Shown here in pieces: positions 37,506 to 45,943 of a DNA stretch of 64,000 nt (position 1 is the first letter of the stretch; each line of letters opens with the position of its first letter). Origin of the DNA: Chitinophaga sp. CF118 (GTDB taxonomy: Bacteria; Bacteroidota; Bacteroidia; Chitinophagales; Chitinophagaceae); contig NZ_FOMK01000003.1 of assembly GCF_900112615.1 (NCBI RefSeq), positions 1 to 64,000 of the forward strand. The letters run 5' to 3'. The position numbers and the translations under genes were made by a program. The notes below the pieces were generated by a model. That model did no database searches and was not told the origin of the DNA. It was given only the letters and a program-made list of their open reading frames with translations.

Positions 37506-38558
37506 GGAGATGAAGCGCGTAAAGGTAATGAGTTGTCTAAAGGATTGGCGGCTTTGCATGAAAAGGATCAGGCAGTTGCAGGAGATGGAATACTGGAAAG
37601 AGAAGAAGCGCAAAAAGTAGCTGGGGATATACGGGATGCTAAAGACAGTCCATTTAAATCTATTACGGTACTTGAAAGTGGAGATCATTGGGAGTATTAC
37701 TATGTACAGAAGAAAAATGATGGGAAAGAGAAGGGTTCTAAGAAAGGTAAGCCTAAAAAGCCTGTCGCAGGATTGAGAGAAGGAGGATTGATTAAAAGAG
37801 GCAAGGATATATTTAGGGTAGTTTTCTATGATAGACAGGAAGACTTTATATTAGTAAACAATATACTTACAAATCAGGATAAGGATTTCTGGGGTGTCAG
37901 TTATTTGTTCGATAAGAAAAGTACAACTGATGAAAATGGTAAAAAGATTAAACAAAGTGATAGGCTGGAAGTGTATCATCCTGTAATTCCTGAAGAACGA
38001 ACACTGCCTTCAAGCTGGGGCTCCGGTAGTAAAGGAATAAGACCATATCTGTATGATAATATGCATGGCTGGAGCAGCAGAGCGGATGAATTAAAGTTTG
38101 GTGACAAAGGAGAAGACTATCAAAGGAAAAGAGTAAAAGCTTTTCAGGATAAGTGCCGGAGAAATCTGGATAAGATACAGAAATTTGAAGCAGAATTTTA
38201 CGAATTAAGGGATGGAGACACAGTAATAGATTTCGATTTGGAATTTTATGACTTTGTAAAGAAAAACAGTAATTATAACCCAATGAAAATTAACTATTCA
38301 GTTGATCATAATCCGGCCCTTAGTACAATGTGGAATTTGAAGGGAAGAAATACAGATGATGCAACCAGAAGAAGTCAGGTGCTGGGAGAAAAAGGAGGTG
38401 GTATTACATTGAGGGTTATTACAGCGAGATGGAACTCCCATTTGGGTGGTGACAGGTACAAGTTAACTGTAGGGAAAAAATTCACAAGTGTCCTGACGGA
38501 TCCGGAAGGCCTCACGATTAGTAAAAAACCGGGTGATAAGCCCGAACTATTTAGATAG
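34608..38558 (+). CDS. eCIS polymorphic toxin B: DUF4157 body with a different C-terminal tip
   Basis: This 1316-aa protein is a paralogue of toxin A over about 965 aa: YEKQADQVADKVVQRM, KPIFDSMGD repeats, DUF4157 with GADFSGVRIHTG and HELTH, then the same beta-rich shaft and Lys-rich linkers. From about nt 37505 it diverges completely and ends in a unique ~350-aa tip. The tip contains YSVDHNPALSTMWNLKGRNT followed by DDATRRSQ, a layout (DH..P..WN..G.NT..R) that recalls HNH-type nucleases. That assignment is tentative. A WD40 protein follows 24 nt downstream in the immunity position. Confidence 0.85.
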   Translation: MMKATDAKSTARTAPKKDQQSDGNVFFDKERSNSFFGESETEPKPFFVQRKLSIGKPDDHYEKQADQVADKVVQRMSQSPSVQAKAATPAPTVTPVQPQALQMKEEISEEPAGEEKLQRKPIFDSMGDPPENSIQRKPIFDSMGDSIQRKSEGSDAKTETSPSVESRLNSTKGSGSPLPSDTRSAMESSIGADFSGVRIHTGTEAAALSNDLQAQAFTHGKDIYFNEGKYDSSSSSGRHLLAHELTHTVQQGAAVQKKPDMTAVSASPDVQLAPAKPATSFTQASAHTAIPAEVVNVSSGIFNPSFKLREQIKATKERGLEIKISAGKLAGDGIIKVREEKGELESMRNDYLPLNIPIFSAANPALAVQLIKGGIKGYATIAGGKADGIPNWLRAHSRELSWLTGIELSSIPSPGTNTFDSAGFQFTLNGVNVKVGGLAQARMDIGFVNLKPSVHVGAIMDVAGIVRAGFDINMSKDGQMSGEGGFDVTYKGFGGKIAARFNEGMLDVKGVVGYSGDRLSGSLTLIMTDKKTADNFAKTQLAGVKPEDAVMPEAVPAVTEGKGPRGMAGIGSLTFNMTEWFAGSVNVIVDGKGFVTVIGKIAPPKEIKLFEQSNYDKELFKLSATAGYGIPVLGMIGIFAEVSLSAISRIGPAKIYNIEVSGTYSNNPDIAKSISLSGSLNISAYAGLRLRAAGGAIITLLGHDLKAGVGVNADAGVKGYVDARPTIGYRDPGEFFFKGHMEIAAQPVLGLSGDFFVELDSPWYSPLPDKKWSWPIGSLEYPLPGEFGIGADVDYVLGSGKVPDIKFTDANFDGSKFMTDLVDDNVPKKSGADKKDKQGKFVDGGAAKPAKGGKVPPPAKPGSKPVPVPKSGGKGKDKGAGKLDEMKNFAEAMKKVKALEGHKPMTRAEITSTIEAIKNQYNIPGIIVIPQGNDRWKITGSLAGKKNKQSVYVPANMKAGDEKVKNGDEARKGNELSKGLAALHEKDQAVAGDGILEREEAQKVAGDIRDAKDSPFKSITVLESGDHWEYYYVQKKNDGKEKGSKKGKPKKPVAGLREGGLIKRGKDIFRVVFYDRQEDFILVNNILTNQDKDFWGVSYLFDKKSTTDENGKKIKQSDRLEVYHPVIPEERTLPSSWGSGSKGIRPYLYDNMHGWSSRADELKFGDKGEDYQRKRVKAFQDKCRRNLDKIQKFEAEFYELRDGDTVIDFDLEFYDFVKKNSNYNPMKINYSVDHNPALSTMWNLKGRNTDDATRRSQVLGEKGGGITLRVITARWNSHLGGDRYKLTVGKKFTSVLTDPEGLTISKKPGDKPELFR

Positions 38559-38582
38559 TATAGCATAAACTACAGTTATTTA

Positions 38583-39512
38583 ATGCGAAATAGTATGAAA
38601 ATTGAACTTAAAAACAAGCAACCGATTGAATGTATGGCTATTAGTCCGGATGGTAAATTGCTAGCTGTTGGACAGTCTGATAATTTAGGTCATAAACTTT
38701 GTCTTAGTATATGGGATACAGCTAGCGGAAAATATGTAGGAGGAATTGAAAGCGGATATGTTGTATCTGTATCATTTAACCGTAATAGTGATACATTGGC
38801 TTATTCAACAAACAATAATACGGTAGTTATTGTTGATCTGAAATTCCTGAAGTTTAAAAAGACTATTCAGATGCCTGGAATAAACAAAGTTTGTTATGCC
38901 CGGAGTAAAGATTTATTGTTGATTTCAGGCGATGTGGTAGTAGTAATGGATGAAGCATATAAAGAATTGTTTTCTTATTTTGATTATAAATCACAACCAG
39001 AAAGGGCTGCTGAGAACCAATTCCCATCGGTAGCAGTGTCTTGTGACAATGATAAAAGTGTAATCATTACAGGCAATGAGGAACGTAAATTCTTTAAGTT
39101 TGATATTCTCTCTGGTCAGCAAACGGCAACATTTCCGGGAGGGATTGAACGCGGAGTGCATATGGTTACAGATGAAACGGAGCAATATTTATTTCTGATT
39201 TCCCTTTTTCCGGATACTGATCTTTTATGGGAATTGAAGACAATGAAAAGGGCTTTAACGAAACATCTGAATGAAAAGCATCGGGGAGCATCAGCTGTTT
39301 CTTTTCATCCATCCTCCCGTTTTTTTGTAACGGGAACTGCTGCCGGACATATCTTTCTAAAGAATATCAAAAATGCAGATGTAGTCTTTAAAGAATGGTT
39401 GCATAAGAAAAGAGTTAACGCGTTAGTATTTAGTAAGGATGGTAAACAACTTATTTCTGGGGACAGTGGAGGTAAATTGTTGATCACAGATATTTCTGAA
39501 TATATAAAATAA
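38583..39512 (+). CDS. WD40 beta-propeller protein, candidate immunity partner of toxin B
   Basis: The 309-aa cytosolic protein is built of WD40-like blades (IECMAISPDGKLLAVGQ ... LSIWDTASGK, VVSVSFNRNSDTLAYSTNNN, ASAVSFHPSSRFFVTGTAAG, VNALVFSKDGKQLISGDSGG). No catalytic domain or signal peptide is seen. A second in-frame ATG at 38595 (MKIELKNK) is an alternative start. It occupies exactly the place held by the SUFU+SUKH immunity gene in cassette 1, so an immunity or toxin-holding role is inferred from synteny. WD40 proteins also serve as scaffolds, so that role remains open. Confidence 0.7.
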   Translation: MRNSMKIELKNKQPIECMAISPDGKLLAVGQSDNLGHKLCLSIWDTASGKYVGGIESGYVVSVSFNRNSDTLAYSTNNNTVVIVDLKFLKFKKTIQMPGINKVCYARSKDLLLISGDVVVVMDEAYKELFSYFDYKSQPERAAENQFPSVAVSCDNDKSVIITGNEERKFFKFDILSGQQTATFPGGIERGVHMVTDETEQYLFLISLFPDTDLLWELKTMKRALTKHLNEKHRGASAVSFHPSSRFFVTGTAAGHIFLKNIKNADVVFKEWLHKKRVNALVFSKDGKQLISGDSGGKLLITDISEYIK

Positions 39513-39544
39513 CTCATTATTCATTGTAATTAAAATCGATAGAT

Positions 39545-39828
39545 TTGAAAACGAATACTTGTCGCTATCGAAGATACCGTAATTTCGAAAATGCAGAAGT
39601 TAAAGCCCCCCGCTTTTTCCCCTTAGCAGAAAGCAGTTCAGAAAAATGAGTACGCTTTCTTTCAATCGAAAATATCAATCAGTTTAGCTTGGAATAGTTA
39701 TGAACGAGAAGTAGTTACTGTGAACCGAAAAAACTGTGAATAATCAAACTATCGCTGTAGATGATATGATACAGTGCATTAAAGACAATACAGATAATGT
39801 CAAGGATCCTGTACAGAAAAAAATATAA
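39545..39828 (+). pseudogene. Decayed, internally deleted copy of the DUF4157/HExxH gene
   Basis: The first ~190 nt align with the start of the gene at 32968: TTGAAAACGAATACTTGTCG against ATGAAATCGAGTAGTCGTCG, then CGCTATCGAAGATACCGTAA and, further on, CTTTCTTTCAAT and AGTTATGAACGAGAAG. The start is now TTG, a one-base loss near 39625 shifts the frame, and a TGA follows at about 39647. The last ~60 nt (GATAATGTCAAGGATCC) match that gene's 3' end. About 1.2 kb that would encode DUF4157 and the HExxH domain is missing. It is a relic of a third gene in cassette 2. Confidence 0.85.
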
Positions 39829-39836
39829 GAAAAGCA

Positions 39837-41198
39837 ATGACTGACAATACTAAAAATGCTGAAGTACTCCAGGCATATCTGACCTGGTTACAAGCAGAAA
39901 TGAGAAAAAGATTGGAGCAATATTTCAGCACTGAGAAGAATGATCCCCTCACTGAAATTATATTACCCGGAACTTCCTGGCCTGATGCTCCATTAACACA
40001 ATTCATTACCAGCAATGGGCTGAATAAAGATGAACAGCTATTGCTGATTATGGCCTTAGCCCCCCATATCAATGCAGTCTTCTTTGAAGAGGTGATCAAT
40101 GAATTCCTTGTCGATAAGGGCGATTTCCCGTTGATAGGTTGTGTGAAAGGTACTCAGTTCCGAGGCTTACTTCCCACTGGTGAAACGTTCTTATTCCTGT
40201 TAGCGGGACTGGATCTTTCATCGAGAATAGAGAAGATGACACTATTGGCAGAAGAGCACCTCTTTGCCAAACGCCAGATATTATGGCTGGAAGCGCCCCC
40301 GGAAGGAGAACCAACCATGAGTGGGCGCTTAGTGCTTTCCCAGGAATATATCGATTTGTTCCTGACCGGCGCACATGCCAAACCCCGGTTCGGTAATGAC
40401 TTTCCCGCAGAAAGCATCACAACGGCTCTCGACTGGGAAGACCTGGTATTGAATGCTCAGACAATGGAGCAATTACAGGAGCTGAAGAAATGGCTTCGTG
40501 TAAAAGATAAGCTGATCACAAAAAACAAACGCCTCAAACCTGGTTACCGTGCCTTGTTTTACGGTCCTCCGGGTACGGGTAAAACATTGTCCGCCTGCTT
40601 ATTGGGTAAACGTGACCCCGCCAATGACACAGACGAAGACTTCGACGTATTCCGCATTGATCTGTCTTTGGTTGTATCCAAATTCATTGGAGAAACGGAA
40701 AAGAACCTGTCCCGCCTGTTTGATAAAGCAGAGCACAAAAACTGGATCCTTTTCTTTGATGAAGCCGATGCCTTGTTCGGTAAGAGAACGAGCATCCGTG
40801 ATGCGCATGATAAATATGCGAATCAGGAAATAGCCTACCTCTTGCAACGCATTGAAAATTATAACGGGCTAGTGATCCTCGCATCTAACTTTAAGAACAA
40901 TATTGATCCGGCCTTCTCACGCCGTTTCCAGTCAATTATACAATTCCCGATGCCTACGCAGGTAGAGCGTTTACAGCTGTGGAAGATGATCCTGCCGGAT
41001 GAGATGATGCAGAAAGAAGGTATCCTTGAGAAAATAGCGACTACGCATGAGATTTCCGGTGCTTCCATCATCAATGTGGCACAGTATTGTTTCCTTAAAA
41101 ATATTCAGACGGATGGCCGCATAGAACCTGTGTCTGCTAATGATGTGGAAGAAGGACTGATCAGGGAATTTAACAAGGAAGGGAAGATTTATAAGTAG
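39837..41198 (+). CDS. eCIS AAA+ ATPase (Pvc15-like)
   Basis: The 453-aa protein closes the eCIS operon. A helical N-terminal region of about 200 aa precedes an AAA+ module with Walker A GPPGTGKT (near aa 243), Walker B ILFFDEADALFG (near aa 304), a downstream LQRIENYNGLVILASNF sensor-1 segment and the arginine-finger region DPAFSRRFQSIIQFP. In PVC and Afp systems this ATPase is not part of the particle but is needed for assembly or for loading and unfolding cargo, which fits its place directly after the effector cassettes. No gp-like paralogue occurs elsewhere in the window. Confidence 0.93.
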   Translation: MTDNTKNAEVLQAYLTWLQAEMRKRLEQYFSTEKNDPLTEIILPGTSWPDAPLTQFITSNGLNKDEQLLLIMALAPHINAVFFEEVINEFLVDKGDFPLIGCVKGTQFRGLLPTGETFLFLLAGLDLSSRIEKMTLLAEEHLFAKRQILWLEAPPEGEPTMSGRLVLSQEYIDLFLTGAHAKPRFGNDFPAESITTALDWEDLVLNAQTMEQLQELKKWLRVKDKLITKNKRLKPGYRALFYGPPGTGKTLSACLLGKRDPANDTDEDFDVFRIDLSLVVSKFIGETEKNLSRLFDKAEHKNWILFFDEADALFGKRTSIRDAHDKYANQEIAYLLQRIENYNGLVILASNFKNNIDPAFSRRFQSIIQFPMPTQVERLQLWKMILPDEMMQKEGILEKIATTHEISGASIINVAQYCFLKNIQTDGRIEPVSANDVEEGLIREFNKEGKIYK

Positions 41199-41235
41199 GG
41201 CTTCCTGTACATAAAAAGTAGTATTTTTAGGCCCT

Positions 41236-42090
41236 ATGCACCGTTTTAAACAGTTTGCTTTTAAGAAGTTCGGATATTTTGATTTTGATAAGAGTCCCGC
41301 AGATCAAATAGCAGAACATGATATTGATTGGTTTATCAAAATTGTTTTTATACAGGCCGGCGGAGTGGTGGTTGTAGATTTCAAAGAATACCGGCTGGAA
41401 CAGGATGCATTATTCTTTATCAATTCCGGCCAGTATTATCACTTTGATGATTCCTGTAAAGGAGTCCTCTTATATTATAACCGCGATTTTTATTGTGTTG
41501 AAATACATGATAAAGAGGTTGCCTGCGACGGGATCCTTTTTCATAATGTTTATGAGATTCCTGTAATATTCATGTCTCCGGAAATCTCCGCCGCCATGCA
41601 GAAGGTGATACAAGAGTTAAAGGCTGAGCTGGATGGAGAGGATACGACAGGAATGGAGGAGATGATCCGGATCTTATTAAAGCAACTGATCATCAGATCT
41701 ACCCGTATCTGGAAACAGGAGCACGGGGTAGTGACTGAAGAAGGCCGGCAGGAAGTTGAATTCTCCAGAACCTTCAGTCAGCTTGTGGAATGGCATTATA
41801 CCCGCCATCATACAGTCGCTGAGTATGCTGAATTGTTGCATATTACCCCTAAAGCATTAAATAAGCGTATTACCCGTTACAGTAACAGCACACCTAATGA
41901 TATCATTAAGGATCGCATCATACTGGAAGCTAAAAGACTACTGGTGCATACTGAGTTAAGTGTAAAAGAGATTGGTTATAAACTAGGGTATGAGGATACT
42001 TCTTATTTTATACGACTTTTTACCAAACAGGCTGATATACCTCCCCAAACCTTTCGTTTAAAATACCGTGAGGTCAAATCCACCCTTTAA
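41236..42090 (+). CDS. AraC-family transcriptional regulator
   Basis: The 284-aa protein has an N-terminal cupin-like effector domain (GGVVVVDFKEYRLEQDALFF, INSGQYYHF) and a C-terminal AraC/XylS double helix-turn-helix (VAEYAELLHITPKALNKRIT, then SVKEIGYKLGYEDTSYFIRL, FTKQADIPPQTFR). It starts 37 nt after the ATPase and lies 114 nt before a promoter-bearing esterase gene on the same strand, the likeliest target. Any control over the eCIS operon is only a possibility. Confidence 0.92.
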   Translation: MHRFKQFAFKKFGYFDFDKSPADQIAEHDIDWFIKIVFIQAGGVVVVDFKEYRLEQDALFFINSGQYYHFDDSCKGVLLYYNRDFYCVEIHDKEVACDGILFHNVYEIPVIFMSPEISAAMQKVIQELKAELDGEDTTGMEEMIRILLKQLIIRSTRIWKQEHGVVTEEGRQEVEFSRTFSQLVEWHYTRHHTVAEYAELLHITPKALNKRITRYSNSTPNDIIKDRIILEAKRLLVHTELSVKEIGYKLGYEDTSYFIRLFTKQADIPPQTFRLKYREVKSTL

Positions 42091-42147
42091 AATGGCCTTT
42101 TTTATGCCCCAGGGGAAAATTGTGCTGTAAGTGTATAACACTGTGCA

Positions 42148-42178
42148 TTGTCCACGCTGCTGCCTTCTTCTATTTTTG
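42148..42178 (+). promoter_or_regulatory. Bacteroidota-type promoter upstream of the esterase gene
   Basis: TATTTTTG at 42171-42178 fits the -7 consensus TAnnTTTG exactly. A TTG at 42148-42150 lies 20 nt upstream, the expected place of the -33 element (TTTG/TTG). Transcription would start about 42185 and leave a leader of about 20 nt before the ATG at 42205. Confidence 0.55.
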
Positions 42179-42204
42179 TGATATCAAATTGAAAAAAAAC
42201 AAAA

Positions 42205-43251
42205 ATGAAAAAGCAAAACATCTTCAGCAAGGGCACAGCATTATTGGCAGCAACAGTTTTAAGTACAGCGTTATCTGCCCAGGTTATTAATCCAGCAACA
42301 GATGTCCATATTGAAAGTAATACCAAAGCATTTTTAAATGTACTCAATTCCGGTTCCGGTAAACCGCTGGAACAACTTACACCTGTTGAAGCGCGTGCTG
42401 TATTGACTGGTGCACAGGCATCCGTAAAAGTTGATCTGTCAGGAATTACGGTTACCCGTAAGACGATCACTGAAGATGGACAGTCTATTATAATTGACAT
42501 TGTAAAACCTGCCAATGCAAAAGGAATCTTGCCTGTATTTATGTTTTTTCATGGCGGCGGATGGGTATTAGGTGATTTTCCTACACATCAGCGTTTGGTA
42601 CGTGACCTTGTTGTAACATCAGGTGCAGCAGCTGTATTTGTAAATTATACACCTTCTCCTGAAGCTCATTACCCGGTAGCTATTAATCAGGCTTATGCGG
42701 CTACAAAATGGGTAGCAGCACATGGTAAAGAGATTGGAGTAGATGGAAGCCGGTTGGCAGTTGCAGGTAATAGTGTAGGCGGTAACATGGCGGCAGTAGT
42801 GGCGCTGATGGCTAAGGATAAAAAGGGACCTGAAATCAAATTACAGGTACTTTTATGGCCGGTAACTGACGCTAACTTTGAAACGGATTCATACAACCAA
42901 TATGCAACTGGCCGTTTCCTTACAAAGAATATGATGAAATGGTTTTGGGATAACTATACCACAGATATGAATGCACGCAAAGAAATTTATGCTTCACCTT
43001 TACAGGCTACTGTTGAGCAATTAAAAGGACTGCCAACTGCATTAGTGCAAACCGCGGAAAATGATGTACTGAGAGATGAAGGGGAAGCATATGCACGTAA
43101 ACTTGATGAAGCAGGTGTAAAAGTGACTGCTGTTAGATACAATGGAATGATTCATGACTGGGGATTGTTAAATCCGCTGGCGCATGTTCCCGGTTCACCG
43201 GCCGCATTATTACAGGCGGGAACGGAAATTAAAAAAGCATTGAGCAAATAG
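42205..43251 (+). CDS. Secreted alpha/beta hydrolase, HSL-type (family IV) esterase
   Basis: The 348-aa protein begins with a signal peptide (KKQNIFSKGTALLAATVLST, cleavage after SAQ near aa 26). It has the HSL family oxyanion motif HGGGW, the nucleophile elbow GNSVGG (GxSxG), the acid in ENDVLRDEG and the His in IHDWG. These residues predict hydrolysis of short acyl or aryl esters in the periplasm or outside the cell. It has its own promoter and the AraC gene sits just upstream. Substrate unknown. Confidence 0.92.
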   Translation: MKKQNIFSKGTALLAATVLSTALSAQVINPATDVHIESNTKAFLNVLNSGSGKPLEQLTPVEARAVLTGAQASVKVDLSGITVTRKTITEDGQSIIIDIVKPANAKGILPVFMFFHGGGWVLGDFPTHQRLVRDLVVTSGAAAVFVNYTPSPEAHYPVAINQAYAATKWVAAHGKEIGVDGSRLAVAGNSVGGNMAAVVALMAKDKKGPEIKLQVLLWPVTDANFETDSYNQYATGRFLTKNMMKWFWDNYTTDMNARKEIYASPLQATVEQLKGLPTALVQTAENDVLRDEGEAYARKLDEAGVKVTAVRYNGMIHDWGLLNPLAHVPGSPAALLQAGTEIKKALSK

Positions 43252-43513
43252 ATTGAATAATTAATACTGATTTAGGAAGGCCGCCTCTTGTGTTTGCAAA
43301 AACATGGAGATGGTCTTTTATTTAGGGTACCGATGGAAACATGTAGTTGACTATGGGTACACCTGGTAGACACAGTGCTTCATTTAACTATCCTCAGACC
43401 TTTTATTTACTTCTGATATTACCACTTGCAATTTTCCAGGTTATTTTGTCATATTTCATAGCAGATCTTTGAAATACACATCGTAAATTCATGACTCAAC
43501 ATAATCATGAACT
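43252..43513. other. 262-nt intergenic region, nothing evident
   Basis: I see no coding frame, convincing promoter or strong hairpin in this AT-rich stretch between the esterase gene and the DUF885 gene. A T-rich stretch near 43380-43450 probably contains the DUF885 promoter, but no exact TAnnTTTG is present. Confidence 0.4.
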
Positions 43514-45292
43514 ATGCTTAAAGAACTGATCCTGGTTTCATGTTCCTTTGCCGTAATACCTTTGGCTGTCAGATCGCAGACAGTAGAACAGGGCAGCAAG
43601 GCATGGATTGCCAAATCGAACCATTACACACAACAACTGATTGATCTTGATAAGAAATATTCTCCGGAATATGGTTCCTCCCAGGGACTGGCTGAATATG
43701 ACACCCTGATCACGATTCCCACTCTGGCTAATATGCTGGCACAAAGAAAGGAAGAAGAGGCGCTTGTCACCCGGTACAATTCATACCTGCCGGTAGAGCC
43801 GGATCTGGCGGTAAAGCAGGATCTGAATATTCTGATTACGCATTTAAAGCTCGGTTTCCGCCAGCAGGACTATAGCATCCGCAGGCAGGTACCTTTTCTG
43901 AATGCCGCTTCCATTGTTTACGGTGGACTGGAAGCACTGCTGGACGATCAGACACCTGTTGAACGGCGAGCTGCTTCCATCGTACGACTAAAGAAATATG
44001 CCGGACTGGAAGCGGGTTTAAAACCATTGACTACCATCTTAAAAGAACGTGTAGAACAACAGATGAAGGGCAAGGATATGATCTATCCTTCCAAACAACA
44101 AATGGAAGTGGAGATGTCCCGGAATGCAAGTATCGTTGATGGTATGGCTGATCTGTGCAGGAAGTATAAACTGACAGGCTGGGAACAACCTTATGCCACA
44201 CTGAAAAAACAACTGGAAGAGTACGATAGCTGGACACGTAAAAATGTGCTATCTAAAGCACGTAAAGAGTTCCGGTTGCCTCCTGAAGAATATGCCCTTC
44301 AACTGGAAGGCTTCGGCATTGACATTCCACCTGCACAGTTAACAGAAATGGCGCACAAAGCCTTTAAGGAAATCCAGCAGGAAATGCAGCCGATAGCTGA
44401 ACAGATTGCAAAGCAACGGCCTTGGACGGCCACAGATTACCGTAGCGTGATCCGTGAACTGAAAAAGGAACAGATCCATGGCGATTCAATCATCCCATTA
44501 TACGAAGGCCATCTGAAAGATATAGAAGCGATTATCCGCAATCATCAGCTGTTAACACTACCTGATCGTCCGGCTATTATCCGACTTGCAACAACAGCCG
44601 AAACGGCAAGGTCTCCCGCACCACATATGGTACCTCCGCCTTTCCTGAATAATACCGGTCAAAAAGGGGTGTTTGTACTGCCACTCAATATGCCACCGGC
44701 ACCCGGTGAAAAGGAAGCCGATAAATACGATGACTTCACCTTTGATGCTGCCTCCTGGACTATCATCGCGCATGAAGCCCGTCCGGGACATGAACTGCAG
44801 TTTGATAAAATGGTGGAGGAAGGTGTTTCCCAGGCCCGTACATTATATGCATTCAACTCTACTAACGTAGAAGGATGGGGGCTGTATTCTGAATATATCA
44901 TCCGTCCCTATATGCCGCTTGAAGGGAAACTGATTTCCCTTGATTATCTTTTGCTCCGTGCTGCACGCGCATTCCTGGACCCTGAACTGCAAGCTGGTAA
45001 GATCACTCAACAGGATGTACTGAATATATTGATGACAGATGTTGTTCAATCAAAGGCGATGGCCCAGCAGGAAATGGAACGTTATAGTATCCAGATGCCG
45101 GGACAGGCAAACAGCTATTTCTATGGGTTCACTAAAATGATGGCCTTAAGAAAAGATGCCGAACAGGCACTGGGAAACAAATTCAATGCTTTGCATTTCC
45201 ATGACTTTATCCTTTCGCAGGGTTTACTCCCACCTGCATTGATCAGAGATGCAGTGATGAAGGATTTTATTCCGGCAGAGAAGAAATTATAA
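43514..45292 (+). CDS. DUF885 family protein, predicted exported metallopeptidase-like
   Basis: The 592-aa protein has a signal-like N-terminus (MLKELILVSCSFAVIPLAVRS) and the DUF885 fold: long helical N-terminal half, GQKGVFVLPLNMPP, then IIAHEARPGHELQF with the HExxxxH-type metal site, and VEGWGLYSEY. DUF885 proteins are putative zinc peptidases of the M3-like gluzincin class. A strong terminator lies directly downstream. Start chosen at ATG 43514, which gives the export signal. Confidence 0.88.
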   Translation: MLKELILVSCSFAVIPLAVRSQTVEQGSKAWIAKSNHYTQQLIDLDKKYSPEYGSSQGLAEYDTLITIPTLANMLAQRKEEEALVTRYNSYLPVEPDLAVKQDLNILITHLKLGFRQQDYSIRRQVPFLNAASIVYGGLEALLDDQTPVERRAASIVRLKKYAGLEAGLKPLTTILKERVEQQMKGKDMIYPSKQQMEVEMSRNASIVDGMADLCRKYKLTGWEQPYATLKKQLEEYDSWTRKNVLSKARKEFRLPPEEYALQLEGFGIDIPPAQLTEMAHKAFKEIQQEMQPIAEQIAKQRPWTATDYRSVIRELKKEQIHGDSIIPLYEGHLKDIEAIIRNHQLLTLPDRPAIIRLATTAETARSPAPHMVPPPFLNNTGQKGVFVLPLNMPPAPGEKEADKYDDFTFDAASWTIIAHEARPGHELQFDKMVEEGVSQARTLYAFNSTNVEGWGLYSEYIIRPYMPLEGKLISLDYLLLRAARAFLDPELQAGKITQQDVLNILMTDVVQSKAMAQQEMERYSIQMPGQANSYFYGFTKMMALRKDAEQALGNKFNALHFHDFILSQGLLPPALIRDAVMKDFIPAEKKL

Positions 45293-45296
45293 AAAG

Positions 45297-45330
45297 AAAG
45301 AGGCTGTATTCTATGTGGTACAGCCTCTTT
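45297..45330 (+). terminator. Rho-independent terminator after the DUF885 gene
   Basis: A 12-bp perfect stem, AAAGAGGCTGTA (45297-45308) and TACAGCCTCTTT (45319-45330), encloses a 10-nt loop and begins 5 nt after the DUF885 stop codon. It is followed by TGTCCTTTCT. Confidence 0.85.
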
Positions 45331-45398
45331 TGTCCTTTCTCGGGGGACTCAATGCATTATATAGGGGGCTCTCTTTTGGGTCAGCCCCACTTCATATG

Positions 45399-45833
45399 TC
45401 AATATATTACTTGTATACTATCAAAGGTTGCTGTATTGATTTTTAGATGTTTGTCACAAAGAAGTGATTCGGTTTTTTTGTCTGGATGTTCCGATTTGCG
45501 GAATACCACTTCAATGGAATTATAATTAAGTTTATGCGTGAGAAGAGGATGGATTTTTTTAGCTATTTCGGATGTCATATTTTTAAGGGCGATACTATCC
45601 TTTGAACATAAGTCAGTATGGCTATTTTTTAATTCTATCCAAAACGTGCCATCTTTTCTATTTTCCGTAATAGCTTTATAATCATGCTCCAAATTAACCT
45701 CACAATGATATCTTTCAGCTAACACATTGCCAAAATTTTCTTCTTCCTTGGAAAGAGGTATCTTAGGTGAGTAACAACTGGGTAGAATGATACAAATAAG
45801 GAATAGTGATGCATAGTGGGTTTTAAATATCAT
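45399..45833 (-). CDS. Small lipoprotein, tandem paralogue 1
   Basis: The 144-aa protein has a hydrophobic leader with a lipobox-like LPSCYS, so it is likely a lipoprotein with Cys near position 20. The mature part shares KEEENFGNVLAERYHCEVNL and FWIELKNSHTDLCSKDSIAL with the neighbouring minus-strand gene at 45944-46384. No known family is recognised; the two cysteines in conserved places may form a disulphide. It lies in an AT-rich patch. Confidence 0.75.
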   Translation of the reverse strand: MIFKTHYASLFLICIILPSCYSPKIPLSKEEENFGNVLAERYHCEVNLEHDYKAITENRKDGTFWIELKNSHTDLCSKDSIALKNMTSEIAKKIHPLLTHKLNYNSIEVVFRKSEHPDKKTESLLCDKHLKINTATFDSIQVIY

Positions 45834-45943
45834 GTGAATAATTTGAGAATAAATTTATCCAATAAGAAATAGAAAAAAAATTACAAAGAAAGGGTTAATA
45901 ATAGCAATGGATATAGTATTGTAGATATAAGCAAGCCTTTATT

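Noticed and set aside
41199..41235. Terminator between the eCIS ATPase and the AraC gene
   Set aside because: Only a weak AGGGC/GCCCT pairing spans the gap, too short to call a terminator.
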